A stretch of 64,000 nt of DNA. Origin: an uncultured Bacilli bacterium (GTDB lineage Bacteria > Bacillota_I > Bacilli_A > RF39 > UBA660). The position numbers and the translations under genes are program-made. The stretch is from positions 1-64,000 of the forward strand of contig CAKOOC010000002.1 of NCBI GenBank assembly GCA_934098375.1, read 5' to 3'. The notes beneath the pieces are model-generated. The model saw nothing but the letters and a program-made list of their open reading frames with translations. It did no database searches and had not been told where the DNA came from. Below, piece after piece: positions 35,254 through 44,297 of the stretch; position 1 is the first letter of the stretch, and each line of letters starts with the position of its first letter.

Positions 35254-36888
35254 ATGGATGAATATACAAAACAAATTTTGCAAGAATATCCCGATTATAA
35301 AGAATATCTTAAAGATATATTAGTTATTTCACCTGAAGAAATGAAAGAATTACTTTCTAACAAATTAAATTATAAATTACTTGTTACAAAGTTCTTAAGA
35401 AATCCTAGATATCGCAATTATCTTTTTAGAGTATTTAAAGGTGATTTTCCTGAAATTAAAATATGTCATTTTGTAAATGAAGATTTAAGTAACTGCATTA
35501 CTTTAACAAAAATTAATTTTTTAGAACAAGTATTTAAACTCCAAAAAGAAAAAAGTATAAAATTTACGGATGAAGATTTAAAGTTAATAAGTAGATTAAA
35601 AAAATATGTTACTTATGATTCATTTATTAAGGATTATAAAGATAAAGATATCGATTGTTTTATAGAAGGAGAGCATTATCACGTTTTAGGCCGCGATATT
35701 ATCGATTTTATTGAATTACCCGAAGCTACTTATCAAAAATTAATTTCGGAAAATGCTCCATTTCGTAATATTAGATTAGATTATATGTTTTATATAGTTT
35801 CTAATTTTTTTATCAATAATGACATTGATGCTAATTATGTTTTTCCTGAAGACTTAAAAAAGAAAATAAATAATATAACCCTTTTCAAAGATTATGATTT
35901 TGAAAGTATAAATGAAACATATAAAGATGTTAATTCATCTGCTAGTAAAACCCACATAGACCAAAACTTAGAAGCGGCAATATTAAGTGGCATGGAAGAA
36001 GATTATACCTTATTAGAAAAAGCCATTTATATTTATTTAAAAATGTGTAACATATTAACATATAATGATGAATATTATGCATCTGAGCAATTAGGTAAGC
36101 ATTTAGATAAACATCGAGATATTAATTATCTTTCTTCCATAAATTTGCAAAACAGAGAAGCTGTATGTTACGAATTTAATGCCATATATGCTTACATGTT
36201 AAATAAATTAGGTATTCACTTTGAAGTTTTTTCTTTTGAAGAATCAGATAGTTACGGCGAAGGCCACGAAAATCTTATTTTTAGAGTAGACAAATATTTA
36301 GTAAAAGCTGATTCTGTAGATACAATATTTTATGGTGATATGTTTAATACCAAGGTTGGTGAGCCAACCACTGGGATCTCTTGTGTTAATCAAAATGAAG
36401 AAACCAAAGCTGAATTTGCTTATGCTTTAAAACATGTTTATAATGCTATAAAAAGTGAAGAAGAATATCGTCAAAAATATTATCAAAAAGTATCTGATTT
36501 AGAAGTATTACAACAATTATATGGTAAAGATAGTCCTAAAATATCTTTTAATGAAAGAATAAAAATGATGTTAGAATATGTTGATACTAGTAATTTTACT
36601 GGCATTGCAGCTTATAATTATTTATTATATCTTCGAAAAAAACTATATACAAAAGAAGAACAAGAAAAATTACTTATTCAAATAGTAAAAAACAATTTGC
36701 CAGAAGAAAGTACCAAAGATGCGTCAAGCATTGCTCTTATTTTTGTTGACGGTAATGAACCTTTATATTTTATTTACGAACCATTTAAGCCTTTAAGAAA
36801 AGTTAACAAGGAAGAATTAAATAATTTATTTAATAACAAAGAATTAGTAAGTATATATAAGCAAACAGAAATAACTAGAAAATTATAA
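35254..36888 (+). CDS. Large protein with a transglutaminase-like catalytic triad
   Basis: A 544-residue soluble protein without signal peptide. No family is recognised over the first 250 residues. Residues about 255-365 look like a transglutaminase/papain-fold core: LEKAIYIYLKMCNILTYND, then NREAVCYEFNAIYAYMLNKLGI with Cys305, SYGEGHENLIFRV with His338, and YLVKADS with Asp353. The spacing Cys-33-His-15-Asp fits the transglutaminase superfamily, which includes proteases and cross-linkers. The C-terminus is helical and charged. AGGTGA precedes the ATG. This is an inference from motif spacing; no substrate is known. Confidence 0.6.
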   Translation: MDEYTKQILQEYPDYKEYLKDILVISPEEMKELLSNKLNYKLLVTKFLRNPRYRNYLFRVFKGDFPEIKICHFVNEDLSNCITLTKINFLEQVFKLQKEKSIKFTDEDLKLISRLKKYVTYDSFIKDYKDKDIDCFIEGEHYHVLGRDIIDFIELPEATYQKLISENAPFRNIRLDYMFYIVSNFFINNDIDANYVFPEDLKKKINNITLFKDYDFESINETYKDVNSSASKTHIDQNLEAAILSGMEEDYTLLEKAIYIYLKMCNILTYNDEYYASEQLGKHLDKHRDINYLSSINLQNREAVCYEFNAIYAYMLNKLGIHFEVFSFEESDSYGEGHENLIFRVDKYLVKADSVDTIFYGDMFNTKVGEPTTGISCVNQNEETKAEFAYALKHVYNAIKSEEEYRQKYYQKVSDLEVLQQLYGKDSPKISFNERIKMMLEYVDTSNFTGIAAYNYLLYLRKKLYTKEEQEKLLIQIVKNNLPEESTKDASSIALIFVDGNEPLYFIYEPFKPLRKVNKEELNNLFNNKELVSIYKQTEITRKL

Positions 36889-36923
36889 ATATAAAAGCTG
36901 ATATTTTACCTAATTATTAATAT

Positions 36924-36949
36924 AAAAAAAGCGTATTATCGCTTTTTTT
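36924..36949. terminator. Bidirectional terminator
   Basis: AAAAAAAGCG pairs with CGCTTTTTTT around TATTAT. It serves the gene ending at 36888 and, on the other strand, the gene ending at 36948. Confidence 0.85.
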
Positions 36950-37352
36950 AGTTGATTTTGTCCAAGTTGCCATTTATAATTATTGGACTAAACCCAATGA
37001 TTTCATCTTTTAATAATCCCTCGGGAATATCATTCATCATATATATTGTTTTACCTAATCTAAATGCATCATACATTTCTAAGAATGTTGCTCCACCAAT
37101 ATAATTGTCTATCCCATTTTTAGTGTAATTTAAAACTAATACGGCGTCCACTGAAGAAATAACTCCTTCACTGTGTTTAAACATTTTGCCTTTCCAACTA
37201 GCATGATCCTTAGTACCACGATACTTAGCTTCCGTTTCCGGACAATCATAACAATTAGGTAAAATTATTGTATGACCATTTTGTTCAAGTTTTTCTTTAA
37301 TCGTGGGAATTTTTTCATAAAACGCTTTACTACAAATAACGAATACTTTCAT
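36948..37352 (-). CDS. Nucleoside 2-deoxyribosyltransferase-like protein
   Basis: A 134-residue small Rossmann-like protein. It begins MKVFVICSKAFYEKIPTIKEKLEQNGH. Then comes LPNCYDCPETEAKY, and the core AVLVLNYTKNGIDNYIGGATFLEMYDAFRLGKTIYMMN resembles nucleoside deoxyribosyltransferase/SLOG folds, where a Glu in GGATFLEM-type text is catalytic. It could act on a nucleotide or sense one. GGAGGT precedes the ATG. It is a single gene facing the opposite way to its neighbours. Confidence 0.65.
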   Translation of the reverse strand: MKVFVICSKAFYEKIPTIKEKLEQNGHTIILPNCYDCPETEAKYRGTKDHASWKGKMFKHSEGVISSVDAVLVLNYTKNGIDNYIGGATFLEMYDAFRLGKTIYMMNDIPEGLLKDEIIGFSPIIINGNLDKIN

Positions 37353-37413
37353 ATTACCTCCATAAAAAATTATATCATACCTTATTTGTTTAATTAAAAT
37401 CGTTTAACTGTGG

Positions 37414-37442
37414 TTGACACAAAAAGTAATTAATGTTAAAAT
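37414..37442 (+). promoter_or_regulatory. pheST promoter
   Basis: TTGACA, 17 bases, TAAAAT, with TG two bases before the -10. The transcript starts near 37449. Confidence 0.75.
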
Positions 37443-37448
37443 CTTTAA

Positions 37449-37658
37449 TTGTAATGCGGTGATTATATCTAAGTAGTTAATTAAGACATTTTAAAGAGAG
37501 TAAATATTATTAGCTGAGAGTATTTATAAAAAACTTAATTGATGAATTTCAATATATGAGCATTAATCGTTGTGAGCGTTAATCATTAAAGTGCATGTAA
37601 ATCATGAAATAAGGTGGTACCGTGGCCATATGTCACCCTTATATTTGTGATTTTTTTT
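37449..37658 (+). ncRNA. T-box riboswitch of pheST (tRNA-Phe)
   Basis: The T-box sequence AAGGTGGTACCGTG is at 37611-37624, ahead of a terminator arm (CACCCTTATATTTGTGAT, then eight T) that pairs with AAATCATGAAATAAGGTG. Stem I contains GAGAGTA (about 37516) and, on the 3' side, a Phe codon TTC at 37548-37550 followed by A as candidate specifier. A frame opening at 37614 inside this element is not the start of pheS. Confidence 0.88.
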
Positions 37659-37670
37659 ATGGAGGAAAAA

Positions 37671-38675
37671 ATGGAAAAACAAATTGAAAAACTGCTTGAA
37701 GAAGCAAAACAAGAAGTCATTAAAAATGAAAATGATTACTTAAATATTAAATCAAAATATTTAAATAAAAAAAGTAAAATCATGGAGTTAATGGCTTCCT
37801 TAAAAGACATGAGTGTCGAAGAAAAGAAACAATATGGACCATTATTTAATAATGCCAAAAAAGAATTAGATAGTATCATTTCAGCTAAATATGAAGAAAT
37901 TGTAAACTCTTCATCAAATAATTCTTTTGATCCTACAGAGCCTGTAAAAAAGCAAAGTGGTTCACTTCACCCTGTAACTATTGTCGGTAGAGAAGTAACT
38001 AATATTTTAAAAAATATGGGCTTTATTATAATGTCTGGTCCTGAAATGGATACTGAATACTACAACTTTGAAGCTCTTAACATTCCTAAAACTCACCCTG
38101 CTAGAGATATGCAAGATACATACTGGTTAGATAATGGTAAACTCTTAAGAACCCAAACCAGTACCTTACAAATTAGAGGAATGCAAAAATATGGCGCTCC
38201 TATTAAATTATGCGCTCCAGGTAGATGCTTTAGAAATGAAGATTTAGATGCTTGCCATGAAAACACCTTTTTCCAATTAGAAGGCATGGTAGTAGATGAA
38301 AATATTTCTATAAGCAACCTAATTTATACTATGGAAGGAATGCTTAAAGAGGTATTTCAAAAAGATATTAAAGTACGTTTACGTCCTGGTTTTTTCCCAT
38401 TTACTGAGCCTGGATTCGAATTAGATTGTTCATGCACAATATGTGACGGCAAAGGCTGTCCTACCTGTAAAAACTCTGGTTGGTTAGAACTTTGCCCATG
38501 TGGTATGATTCATCCTAATGTTTTAAAAGAATGTGGAATAAATCCTAATAAATATTCTGGCTTTGCCTTTGGTTTAGGACTTACTAGACTAGCAATGATG
38601 AAATATAAAATAAATGATATCAGAATCTTAAACTCTGGAGATTTAAGATATTTGAAAGATTTTAATGTGAGGTAA
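37671..38675 (+). CDS. pheS: Phenylalanyl-tRNA synthetase alpha subunit
   Basis: A 334-residue catalytic subunit of the alpha2-beta2 enzyme. An N-terminal coiled coil (residues about 1-85) binds tRNA. The class II core has HPVTIVGREVTNILKNMGF, RTQTSTLQIRGM, CFRNEDLDACHENTFFQLEG (motif 2) and FGLGLTRLAMMKY (motif 3). A cysteine group lies in CSCTICDGKGCPTCKNSGWLELCPCG; Cys residues here are commoner in some lineages. ATG 37671 is set by GGAGG at 37661-37665. Two bases separate it from pheT. Confidence 0.96.
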   Translation: MEKQIEKLLEEAKQEVIKNENDYLNIKSKYLNKKSKIMELMASLKDMSVEEKKQYGPLFNNAKKELDSIISAKYEEIVNSSSNNSFDPTEPVKKQSGSLHPVTIVGREVTNILKNMGFIIMSGPEMDTEYYNFEALNIPKTHPARDMQDTYWLDNGKLLRTQTSTLQIRGMQKYGAPIKLCAPGRCFRNEDLDACHENTFFQLEGMVVDENISISNLIYTMEGMLKEVFQKDIKVRLRPGFFPFTEPGFELDCSCTICDGKGCPTCKNSGWLELCPCGMIHPNVLKECGINPNKYSGFAFGLGLTRLAMMKYKINDIRILNSGDLRYLKDFNVR

Positions 38676-38677
38676 TT

Positions 38678-41011
38678 ATGAAAATATCATGTAATATATT
38701 AAAAAAACATATTAAAAACAGTGAAGATATTGATTTTTTAAACATATGGGATAAATTTACTATTCGTACTGCCGAAGTTGAAGGCGTCGAAGTAAAGGGT
38801 TCTCAGTTTGATGGCGTTGTTACTGCTAAAATAATCGAAGTAAAAGATCATCCTAAATCTACAAAATTACATATTTTAAAAGTAGATGCTGGTACTGAAA
38901 TCTTAGATATAGTCTGTGGAGCACCCAATGTTAGAGTAGGATTAATAAGTGCCCTTGTTAAAATTGGCGGTCATATTGATGGAATGGAAATTACTAGAAG
39001 GCCACTACTTGGAATTGATTCTAATGGGATGATGTGTTCCGGTAAAGAATTAGGTATTTCTGATGATCATAGTGGCATTTTAGAACTTCCAGAAGATACA
39101 AAAGTTGGTGCCGATTTTAAAGAACTTTTTCCTGTAAATGATATAATTGTTGAAATTGATAACAAATCCTTAACTCATCGTCCAGATTTATGGGGACATT
39201 ACGGAATTGCTCGTGAAATTGCTTCTATTACCCATCATGAATTAAAACCTCTAGAACTTTTTGATGATCAAAATGAATCAAATGAAAAATTAAATATCAC
39301 TATAGATAATCCCGAATTATGTTATCGATATGTTGGTACTAAAATATCTAATATTAATAATGTAGTGACTCCAATGTGGATGCAAATATTCTTATACTAT
39401 GCTGGCATGAGAAGTATTAATTTATTAGTCGATTTAACAAACTATATAATGTTAGAACTTGGTCAGCCTATGCATGCTTTTGATAGTCGTGTTGTCAAAA
39501 ATATTGAAATTGGTTTAGCAAATGATAATGATACATATATAACTTTAGATGGTCAAGAAAGAAAATTAACTCATGAAGATTTAATGATTAAAAATGGGGG
39601 GAAATACTTTGCTATTGCCGGAGTCATGGGCGGCTTAGATAGTGAAATTGTTGCTGATACAAACGGTATTGTTTTAGAATCTGCCACATTTGAAGCATCT
39701 ACTGTCAGAAAAACTGCTATAAGACTAGGTCTTCGTACCGAAGCAAGCGCTAGATATGAAAAAAGTTTAGATCCTAACATGGCTATGACTGCAACTAAAA
39801 GATTTATTAAACTTTTAAAAGATGAAAATCCTGATATAATCCTAGATTCTGAAATAACAGACGTGTACCCAACCGTTCAAACTAATAATATTATTGAATT
39901 AGAAAAAAATTATTTATATAAATATATGGGATTTGATATTGATGATAAAACGGTTATTGATATTTTAGAATCTTTAGAATTTGTAGTAGAAAATAAAATC
40001 GATAAATTTATTATAACCGTGCCAACTTTTAGATCAACAAAAGACATTACAATGGCTGCAGATATTATCGAGGAAATTTCTCGTATGTATGGATATGAAA
40101 ACTTTAACCATATCCCTCTAAAAATGGATTTAACATTTAAAAATCCTGAAAAAACATATGATTTAGAATATGAAGTAAAAAATTATTTGGCAACTAAGTA
40201 TAATATGAATGAAGTTCATACTTACCTTTGGAATAAATCATCATTTTTAAAGAAAATTAATGTTACTATTGATAATGTCAAACTATTAGGAAAAACAGAA
40301 GACAATACTCTTCGTAATAATTTATCTTTAAGCTTGCTTGAAAGTGCGGCTGTAAATGTTAATAACTTTGAAGAAATAAACATTTTTGAAATTGGCACTA
40401 CTATCGTAAATGATGAAGCAGAAAGACATTTATGTATCTTAAATATGACTAATGAAAATAATCTAAAGGCAAAATATTATGAATTGAAATCTGTTGTATA
40501 TAACATTTTTAAAAACTTAAAAAATGAAGAAGTTACTTTTTCTAAAACAACTTTGAATAACTATTATAATAATGATTTATCTTTAAATATTATTGCAAAT
40601 AATGAAATTGTTGGCTATATTACGGTATTTAACAAACAAACAAATGCTTTAAGCAAAAAAAAATCATTTATTTGTGTAGATATTAATTTTGATATTTTTG
40701 AAAAACTACCTTTAAATACATTCATATATGAAGGTGTTTCAAAATATCCAACTACCAATTTAGATTATACAATTAATGTTCCAAAAAATATGAATTATGA
40801 AACGTTTGCCAAAATAATAAGTAATTACCGAGATGACATCATTTTAAATCATGAATTAATCGATATTTATGAAAATGAGGAAATTAAAAAAATAACTATT
40901 CGCTTTAAAGTCGGTTCTAAAGAAAAAACTTTAACGAGCGAAGAGTTAGACAACTTTAAAAATAATTTCATTAAATATATTGAAGAAAGTAATTTAAGTA
41001 TCACTTTATAG
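38678..41011 (+). CDS. pheT: Phenylalanyl-tRNA synthetase beta subunit
   Basis: A 777-residue editing and structural subunit. Domains in order: tRNA-binding EMAP-like domain (about 40-150; HPKSTKLHILKVDAG, IVCGAPNVR), then the B3/B4 editing domain (about 210-370; MRSINLLVDLTNYIMLELGQPMHAFD). The B5 domain (about 400-470), the catalytic-like core and a C-terminal ferredoxin-like anticodon-binding domain ending in LTSEELDNFKNNFI follow. Length is normal. Translation is coupled to pheS, under the Phe T-box. Confidence 0.96.
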   Translation: MKISCNILKKHIKNSEDIDFLNIWDKFTIRTAEVEGVEVKGSQFDGVVTAKIIEVKDHPKSTKLHILKVDAGTEILDIVCGAPNVRVGLISALVKIGGHIDGMEITRRPLLGIDSNGMMCSGKELGISDDHSGILELPEDTKVGADFKELFPVNDIIVEIDNKSLTHRPDLWGHYGIAREIASITHHELKPLELFDDQNESNEKLNITIDNPELCYRYVGTKISNINNVVTPMWMQIFLYYAGMRSINLLVDLTNYIMLELGQPMHAFDSRVVKNIEIGLANDNDTYITLDGQERKLTHEDLMIKNGGKYFAIAGVMGGLDSEIVADTNGIVLESATFEASTVRKTAIRLGLRTEASARYEKSLDPNMAMTATKRFIKLLKDENPDIILDSEITDVYPTVQTNNIIELEKNYLYKYMGFDIDDKTVIDILESLEFVVENKIDKFIITVPTFRSTKDITMAADIIEEISRMYGYENFNHIPLKMDLTFKNPEKTYDLEYEVKNYLATKYNMNEVHTYLWNKSSFLKKINVTIDNVKLLGKTEDNTLRNNLSLSLLESAAVNVNNFEEINIFEIGTTIVNDEAERHLCILNMTNENNLKAKYYELKSVVYNIFKNLKNEEVTFSKTTLNNYYNNDLSLNIIANNEIVGYITVFNKQTNALSKKKSFICVDINFDIFEKLPLNTFIYEGVSKYPTTNLDYTINVPKNMNYETFAKIISNYRDDIILNHELIDIYENEEIKKITIRFKVGSKEKTLTSEELDNFKNNFIKYIEESNLSITL

Positions 41012-41022
41012 TGGTACTTTTT
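40996..41022 (+). terminator. Terminator of pheST
   Basis: AAGTATCACT pairs with AGTGGTACTT (one wobble) around TTAT and runs into T residues. The stem overlaps the pheT stop codon. Confidence 0.75.
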
Positions 41023-41149
41023 AAATTTTTTAATTATTGTTAGCACACACAATATGTAGCACTTTTTTTGCTAATTATCGACAAAATTTATTTACAATTA
41101 AAAGTTAAAATGATAGAATTTAATTAGAAAGATATTAACGGGTGATGGT

Positions 41150-42121
41150 ATGAAAAAAACAATTGGTGACAACTTAAGAGTCTCTAGATTAAAAAATGGG
41201 TTATCAATGAATGCTGCCTCTAAAAAAATAGGTGTAAGTGCTCCTGCAATTTTAAAGTATGAGACTAATCAAATGATGCCAAGTTTATCTCGCTTAGAAG
41301 CATTTGCTAAAATATATAACTGTGATATTGAAGAAATTTTAGATACTGGTACAATAAGTGATATTAAGTTTGATAATTTTAAATGTACTCAAAAAGCTAG
41401 TTTTATCAAACAAGAAAGAATCCGTAACATTTTAAGCAAAAAAATCAACAATTATTTTGAACTATTAAAATTATCTAATATAACTCTTCAAAATAAATTT
41501 GGAGTTCATATAATAAATACTCCTGAAGAAGCTGAAAAACTAGCAACTAAATTACGCATTTTCTTTACTATCCCATTAGATTCTCCACTTCATGATTTAG
41601 CGTACCTTTTAGAAACCAATGGCATTATTTTAATAACTATTCCAAAAGATGAAAACACTAATGAGTTTATCGGTTTTTACGAAAACATTAATGGTATTCC
41701 TGTTATTGCCGTTCCTAAAGCCGATAATGGATATGAACAAAGATATAATATTGCTAAATTTTTAGGAGAACTACTAATAAAAGCCGATACTAACAAAGAT
41801 GAAATAACTACTAATTTTGCGTTATCACTTTTAATTCCTCGCGGTTCTTTAATTAGTGAATTCGGCAAAAATAGAGTGAAAATCGATTTTAAAGAAATAG
41901 ATATTTATTCTAATCGTTTTAAAGCTAGTTACAAAAATATTATTAAAAGATTACAAGCCTGTGAAGTAATAACGCCTAGTTGTGCTAAATATCTAAATAT
42001 TGATATCAATAAAAACAATAAAAAAGAAAACATTTACATCGAAGAAGCCTATAATTATGAAAAAATGCTATACAAACTTTACGCTCAAGGGATTATTAAA
42101 GATTTAAATAAATATTTATAA
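41150..42121 (+). CDS. XRE regulator with a degenerate ImmA/IrrE-like domain
   Basis: A 323-residue protein. The N-terminal helix-turn-helix (about 5-60) is LRVSRLKNGLSMNAASKKIGVSAPAILKYE. From about residue 95 comes a region arranged like ImmA/IrrE metallopeptidases (DUF955). It has a helical lead-in and a strand pair GIILITIP and GIPVIAVP. Where the family has the zinc motif H-E-x-x-H, this protein reads YNIAKFLGELLIKAD (about 199-213), lacking both His and the Glu. It is probably a sensor or regulator without protease activity. The ATG follows ACGGGTGATGGT. Its target is unknown; neighbours are pheST and pcrA. Confidence 0.7.
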   Translation: MKKTIGDNLRVSRLKNGLSMNAASKKIGVSAPAILKYETNQMMPSLSRLEAFAKIYNCDIEEILDTGTISDIKFDNFKCTQKASFIKQERIRNILSKKINNYFELLKLSNITLQNKFGVHIINTPEEAEKLATKLRIFFTIPLDSPLHDLAYLLETNGIILITIPKDENTNEFIGFYENINGIPVIAVPKADNGYEQRYNIAKFLGELLIKADTNKDEITTNFALSLLIPRGSLISEFGKNRVKIDFKEIDIYSNRFKASYKNIIKRLQACEVITPSCAKYLNIDINKNNKKENIYIEEAYNYEKMLYKLYAQGIIKDLNKYL

Positions 42122-42148
42122 AAAAGTACAAATGTTTGTGCTTTTTTC
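42121..42148 (+). terminator. Terminator before pcrA
   Basis: AAAAAGTACAAA pairs with TTTGTGCTTTTT around a 2-3 base loop, with T-rich tail. Confidence 0.8.
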
Positions 42149-42206
42149 TTTTCTTTGTTAATGATTAATGATATAATTTATGTGTAAAGAAATAAAGGAG
42201 TACATA

Positions 42207-44276
42207 ATGGACATTTTACAAAATTTAAATAAAGAACAAAAACAAGCAGTTATGCATATAGATGGCCCTGTATTAGTTATGGCTGGTGCTGGCTCTGGCA
42301 AAACCAAGGTATTAACTACTCGAATTGCTTATTTAATAAATGAAGGAATAAATGATTATAATATTTTAGCAATAACTTTTACTAATAAAGCAGCCAAAGA
42401 AATGCGTGATCGTGTTAATTTATTAGTCGGAGAAGTTTCCTCATTTATAGGCACTTTTCACTCATTAGGTCTTAGAATAATAAGAGAAAACCATAGTTTT
42501 TTTAATTTGCCTAACAACTTTAGTATTATAGATAGCGATGATACTATTACTGTTATAAAAAAAATCTTAAAAGAAAAAAATTTGGACTCTAAACAATATA
42601 GTCCTTCATATGTAAGAAATAGAATTAGTTTTATCAAAAATCAAATGTTAACTGATAGGGAACTTGATAAACTATTTAATACCCCAATGGATAAAGTAAT
42701 TGTGGAAATTTATCATCGCTATAATGAATTACTTTTAGAAAGTGCCTCAGTAGATTTTGACGATTTACTTTTATTACCTGTTACTTTACTATCTCAAAAT
42801 CATGAAATTTTAGAAAAATATCAAGAACGATTTAAATATATTTTAATAGATGAATACCAGGACACCAATCCTGTTCAATATAAATTGTCTGTTCTTTTAT
42901 CAAATAAATATAAAAATATTTTTGTTGTTGGAGACATGAATCAAAGCATTTATGCCTTTAGACAAGCTGATTATCGTAACATTACCAACTTTGAACATGA
43001 TTTTAAAAATTGCACTGTCATAAAATTAGAACACAATTACCGTAGTACCAACACGATATTAAAAGCTGCTAATGAAGTAATAAGCCATAATAAAGAAAGA
43101 AAAGATTTAAAATTATACTCTGATAACGGCGAAGGCGTAAAAATAAGATATATGCGTTCATATGACGAAAAACATGAAATAACCATGGTAATCGATGAAA
43201 TCCAAAATTTACTACATAATGGTTATGAACCAAGTGATATTGCCATCCTTTATCGTACTAATGCCCAGTCCCGTGCCATTGAAGAAGTCTTTTTAAATAA
43301 AGGGCTTCCTTATAAAGTTTACGGCAGTTTTTACTTTTATGGACGCAAGGAAATTAAAGACTTAATTAGTTACTTAAGACTTATTAATAATCAAAATGAT
43401 GAAATAAGTTTGCGCCGTGTTATAAATGTTCCAAAACGTGGCATCGGTGATAGTACCATTATAGATATTGAAAATAGAGCAAGAGAAAATAATATTTCCA
43501 TGTTTGAAGCCTTAGAAGGTAAAAAAGAATTAGAATTTAAAAATTTAATAGAATCCCTAAAAAAGAAGTCTGAAAGTTTATCATTAACCGAATTAATCGA
43601 TGAAGTTTTAGAAGATACTAAAATAAAGGCTGAATTAACTGCCTCAAAATCTATCGAAGATGAAACAAGATTAGAAAACTTAATGGAATTTAAAAGTATT
43701 ACGGCCAGTTACGAAGAACGTACGGGCAATGTTAATCTAAATGACTTTTTAGATGAAATATCTTTAATTGCCGATGTTTCTAATCATACAGAAGATGGAA
43801 ATGTTGTAACACTTATGACTTTGCATAGTGCTAAAGGTTTAGAATTTAAAGTAGTTTTCCTAGTAGGTATGGAAGAAGGAATTTTCCCACATAATATGTC
43901 TTTAATGGAAGATAATATTGAAGAAGAAAGACGCTTATGTTACGTCGGTATAACTCGTGCTAAAGAAAGATTATATTTAACTAATGCTAAAAGAAGAATG
44001 CTTTATGGTAAAGATAATATGAATATGCCATCTAGATTTTTAAATGAAATTACTGACGATTTATTAGAAAAAGACGAATTAAAAAATGAGCCAAAAATGA
44101 TAAATAAAGAAGCCTTAACTGTTGATAATAGTATGATAAAAGAAGGTGATATTGTTTGTCATGAACAATATGGAACTGGTGTAGTAGTTAAAGATGAAGG
44201 AACGCTAATTTCCATTGCGTTTAAATCTGGAGTTAGAAAAATGATGAAGAATCACAAAAGTATTAAGAAGATATAA
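42207..44276 (+). CDS. pcrA: UvrD/PcrA-type DNA helicase
   Basis: A 689-residue superfamily-1A 3'-to-5' helicase for repair and removal of recombinase from DNA. Motifs: Q-motif LNKEQKQAV, I GAGSGKT, Ia TFTNKAAKEM, II LIDEYQDTN and III GDMNQSIYAFRQAD. Later motifs are IV NYRST, V VTLMTLHSAKGLEF and VI YVGITRAKERL. A C-terminal Tudor-like tail (EGDIVCHEQYGTGVVV) contacts RNA polymerase in relatives. ATG 42207 is fixed by AAAGGAG; an upstream ATG at 42180 is not. In Bacillus pcrA directly precedes ligA; here an ATPase gene lies between. Confidence 0.95.
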   Translation: MDILQNLNKEQKQAVMHIDGPVLVMAGAGSGKTKVLTTRIAYLINEGINDYNILAITFTNKAAKEMRDRVNLLVGEVSSFIGTFHSLGLRIIRENHSFFNLPNNFSIIDSDDTITVIKKILKEKNLDSKQYSPSYVRNRISFIKNQMLTDRELDKLFNTPMDKVIVEIYHRYNELLLESASVDFDDLLLLPVTLLSQNHEILEKYQERFKYILIDEYQDTNPVQYKLSVLLSNKYKNIFVVGDMNQSIYAFRQADYRNITNFEHDFKNCTVIKLEHNYRSTNTILKAANEVISHNKERKDLKLYSDNGEGVKIRYMRSYDEKHEITMVIDEIQNLLHNGYEPSDIAILYRTNAQSRAIEEVFLNKGLPYKVYGSFYFYGRKEIKDLISYLRLINNQNDEISLRRVINVPKRGIGDSTIIDIENRARENNISMFEALEGKKELEFKNLIESLKKKSESLSLTELIDEVLEDTKIKAELTASKSIEDETRLENLMEFKSITASYEERTGNVNLNDFLDEISLIADVSNHTEDGNVVTLMTLHSAKGLEFKVVFLVGMEEGIFPHNMSLMEDNIEEERRLCYVGITRAKERLYLTNAKRRMLYGKDNMNMPSRFLNEITDDLLEKDELKNEPKMINKEALTVDNSMIKEGDIVCHEQYGTGVVVKDEGTLISIAFKSGVRKMMKNHKSIKKI

Positions 44277-44297
44277 AAATATAAAACAGGAGGGACT

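Noticed and set aside
37614..37670. N-terminal extension of pheS starting at GTG/ATG inside the leader
   Set aside because: It would translate the T-box terminator; GGAGG at 37661-37665 sets the start at 37671.
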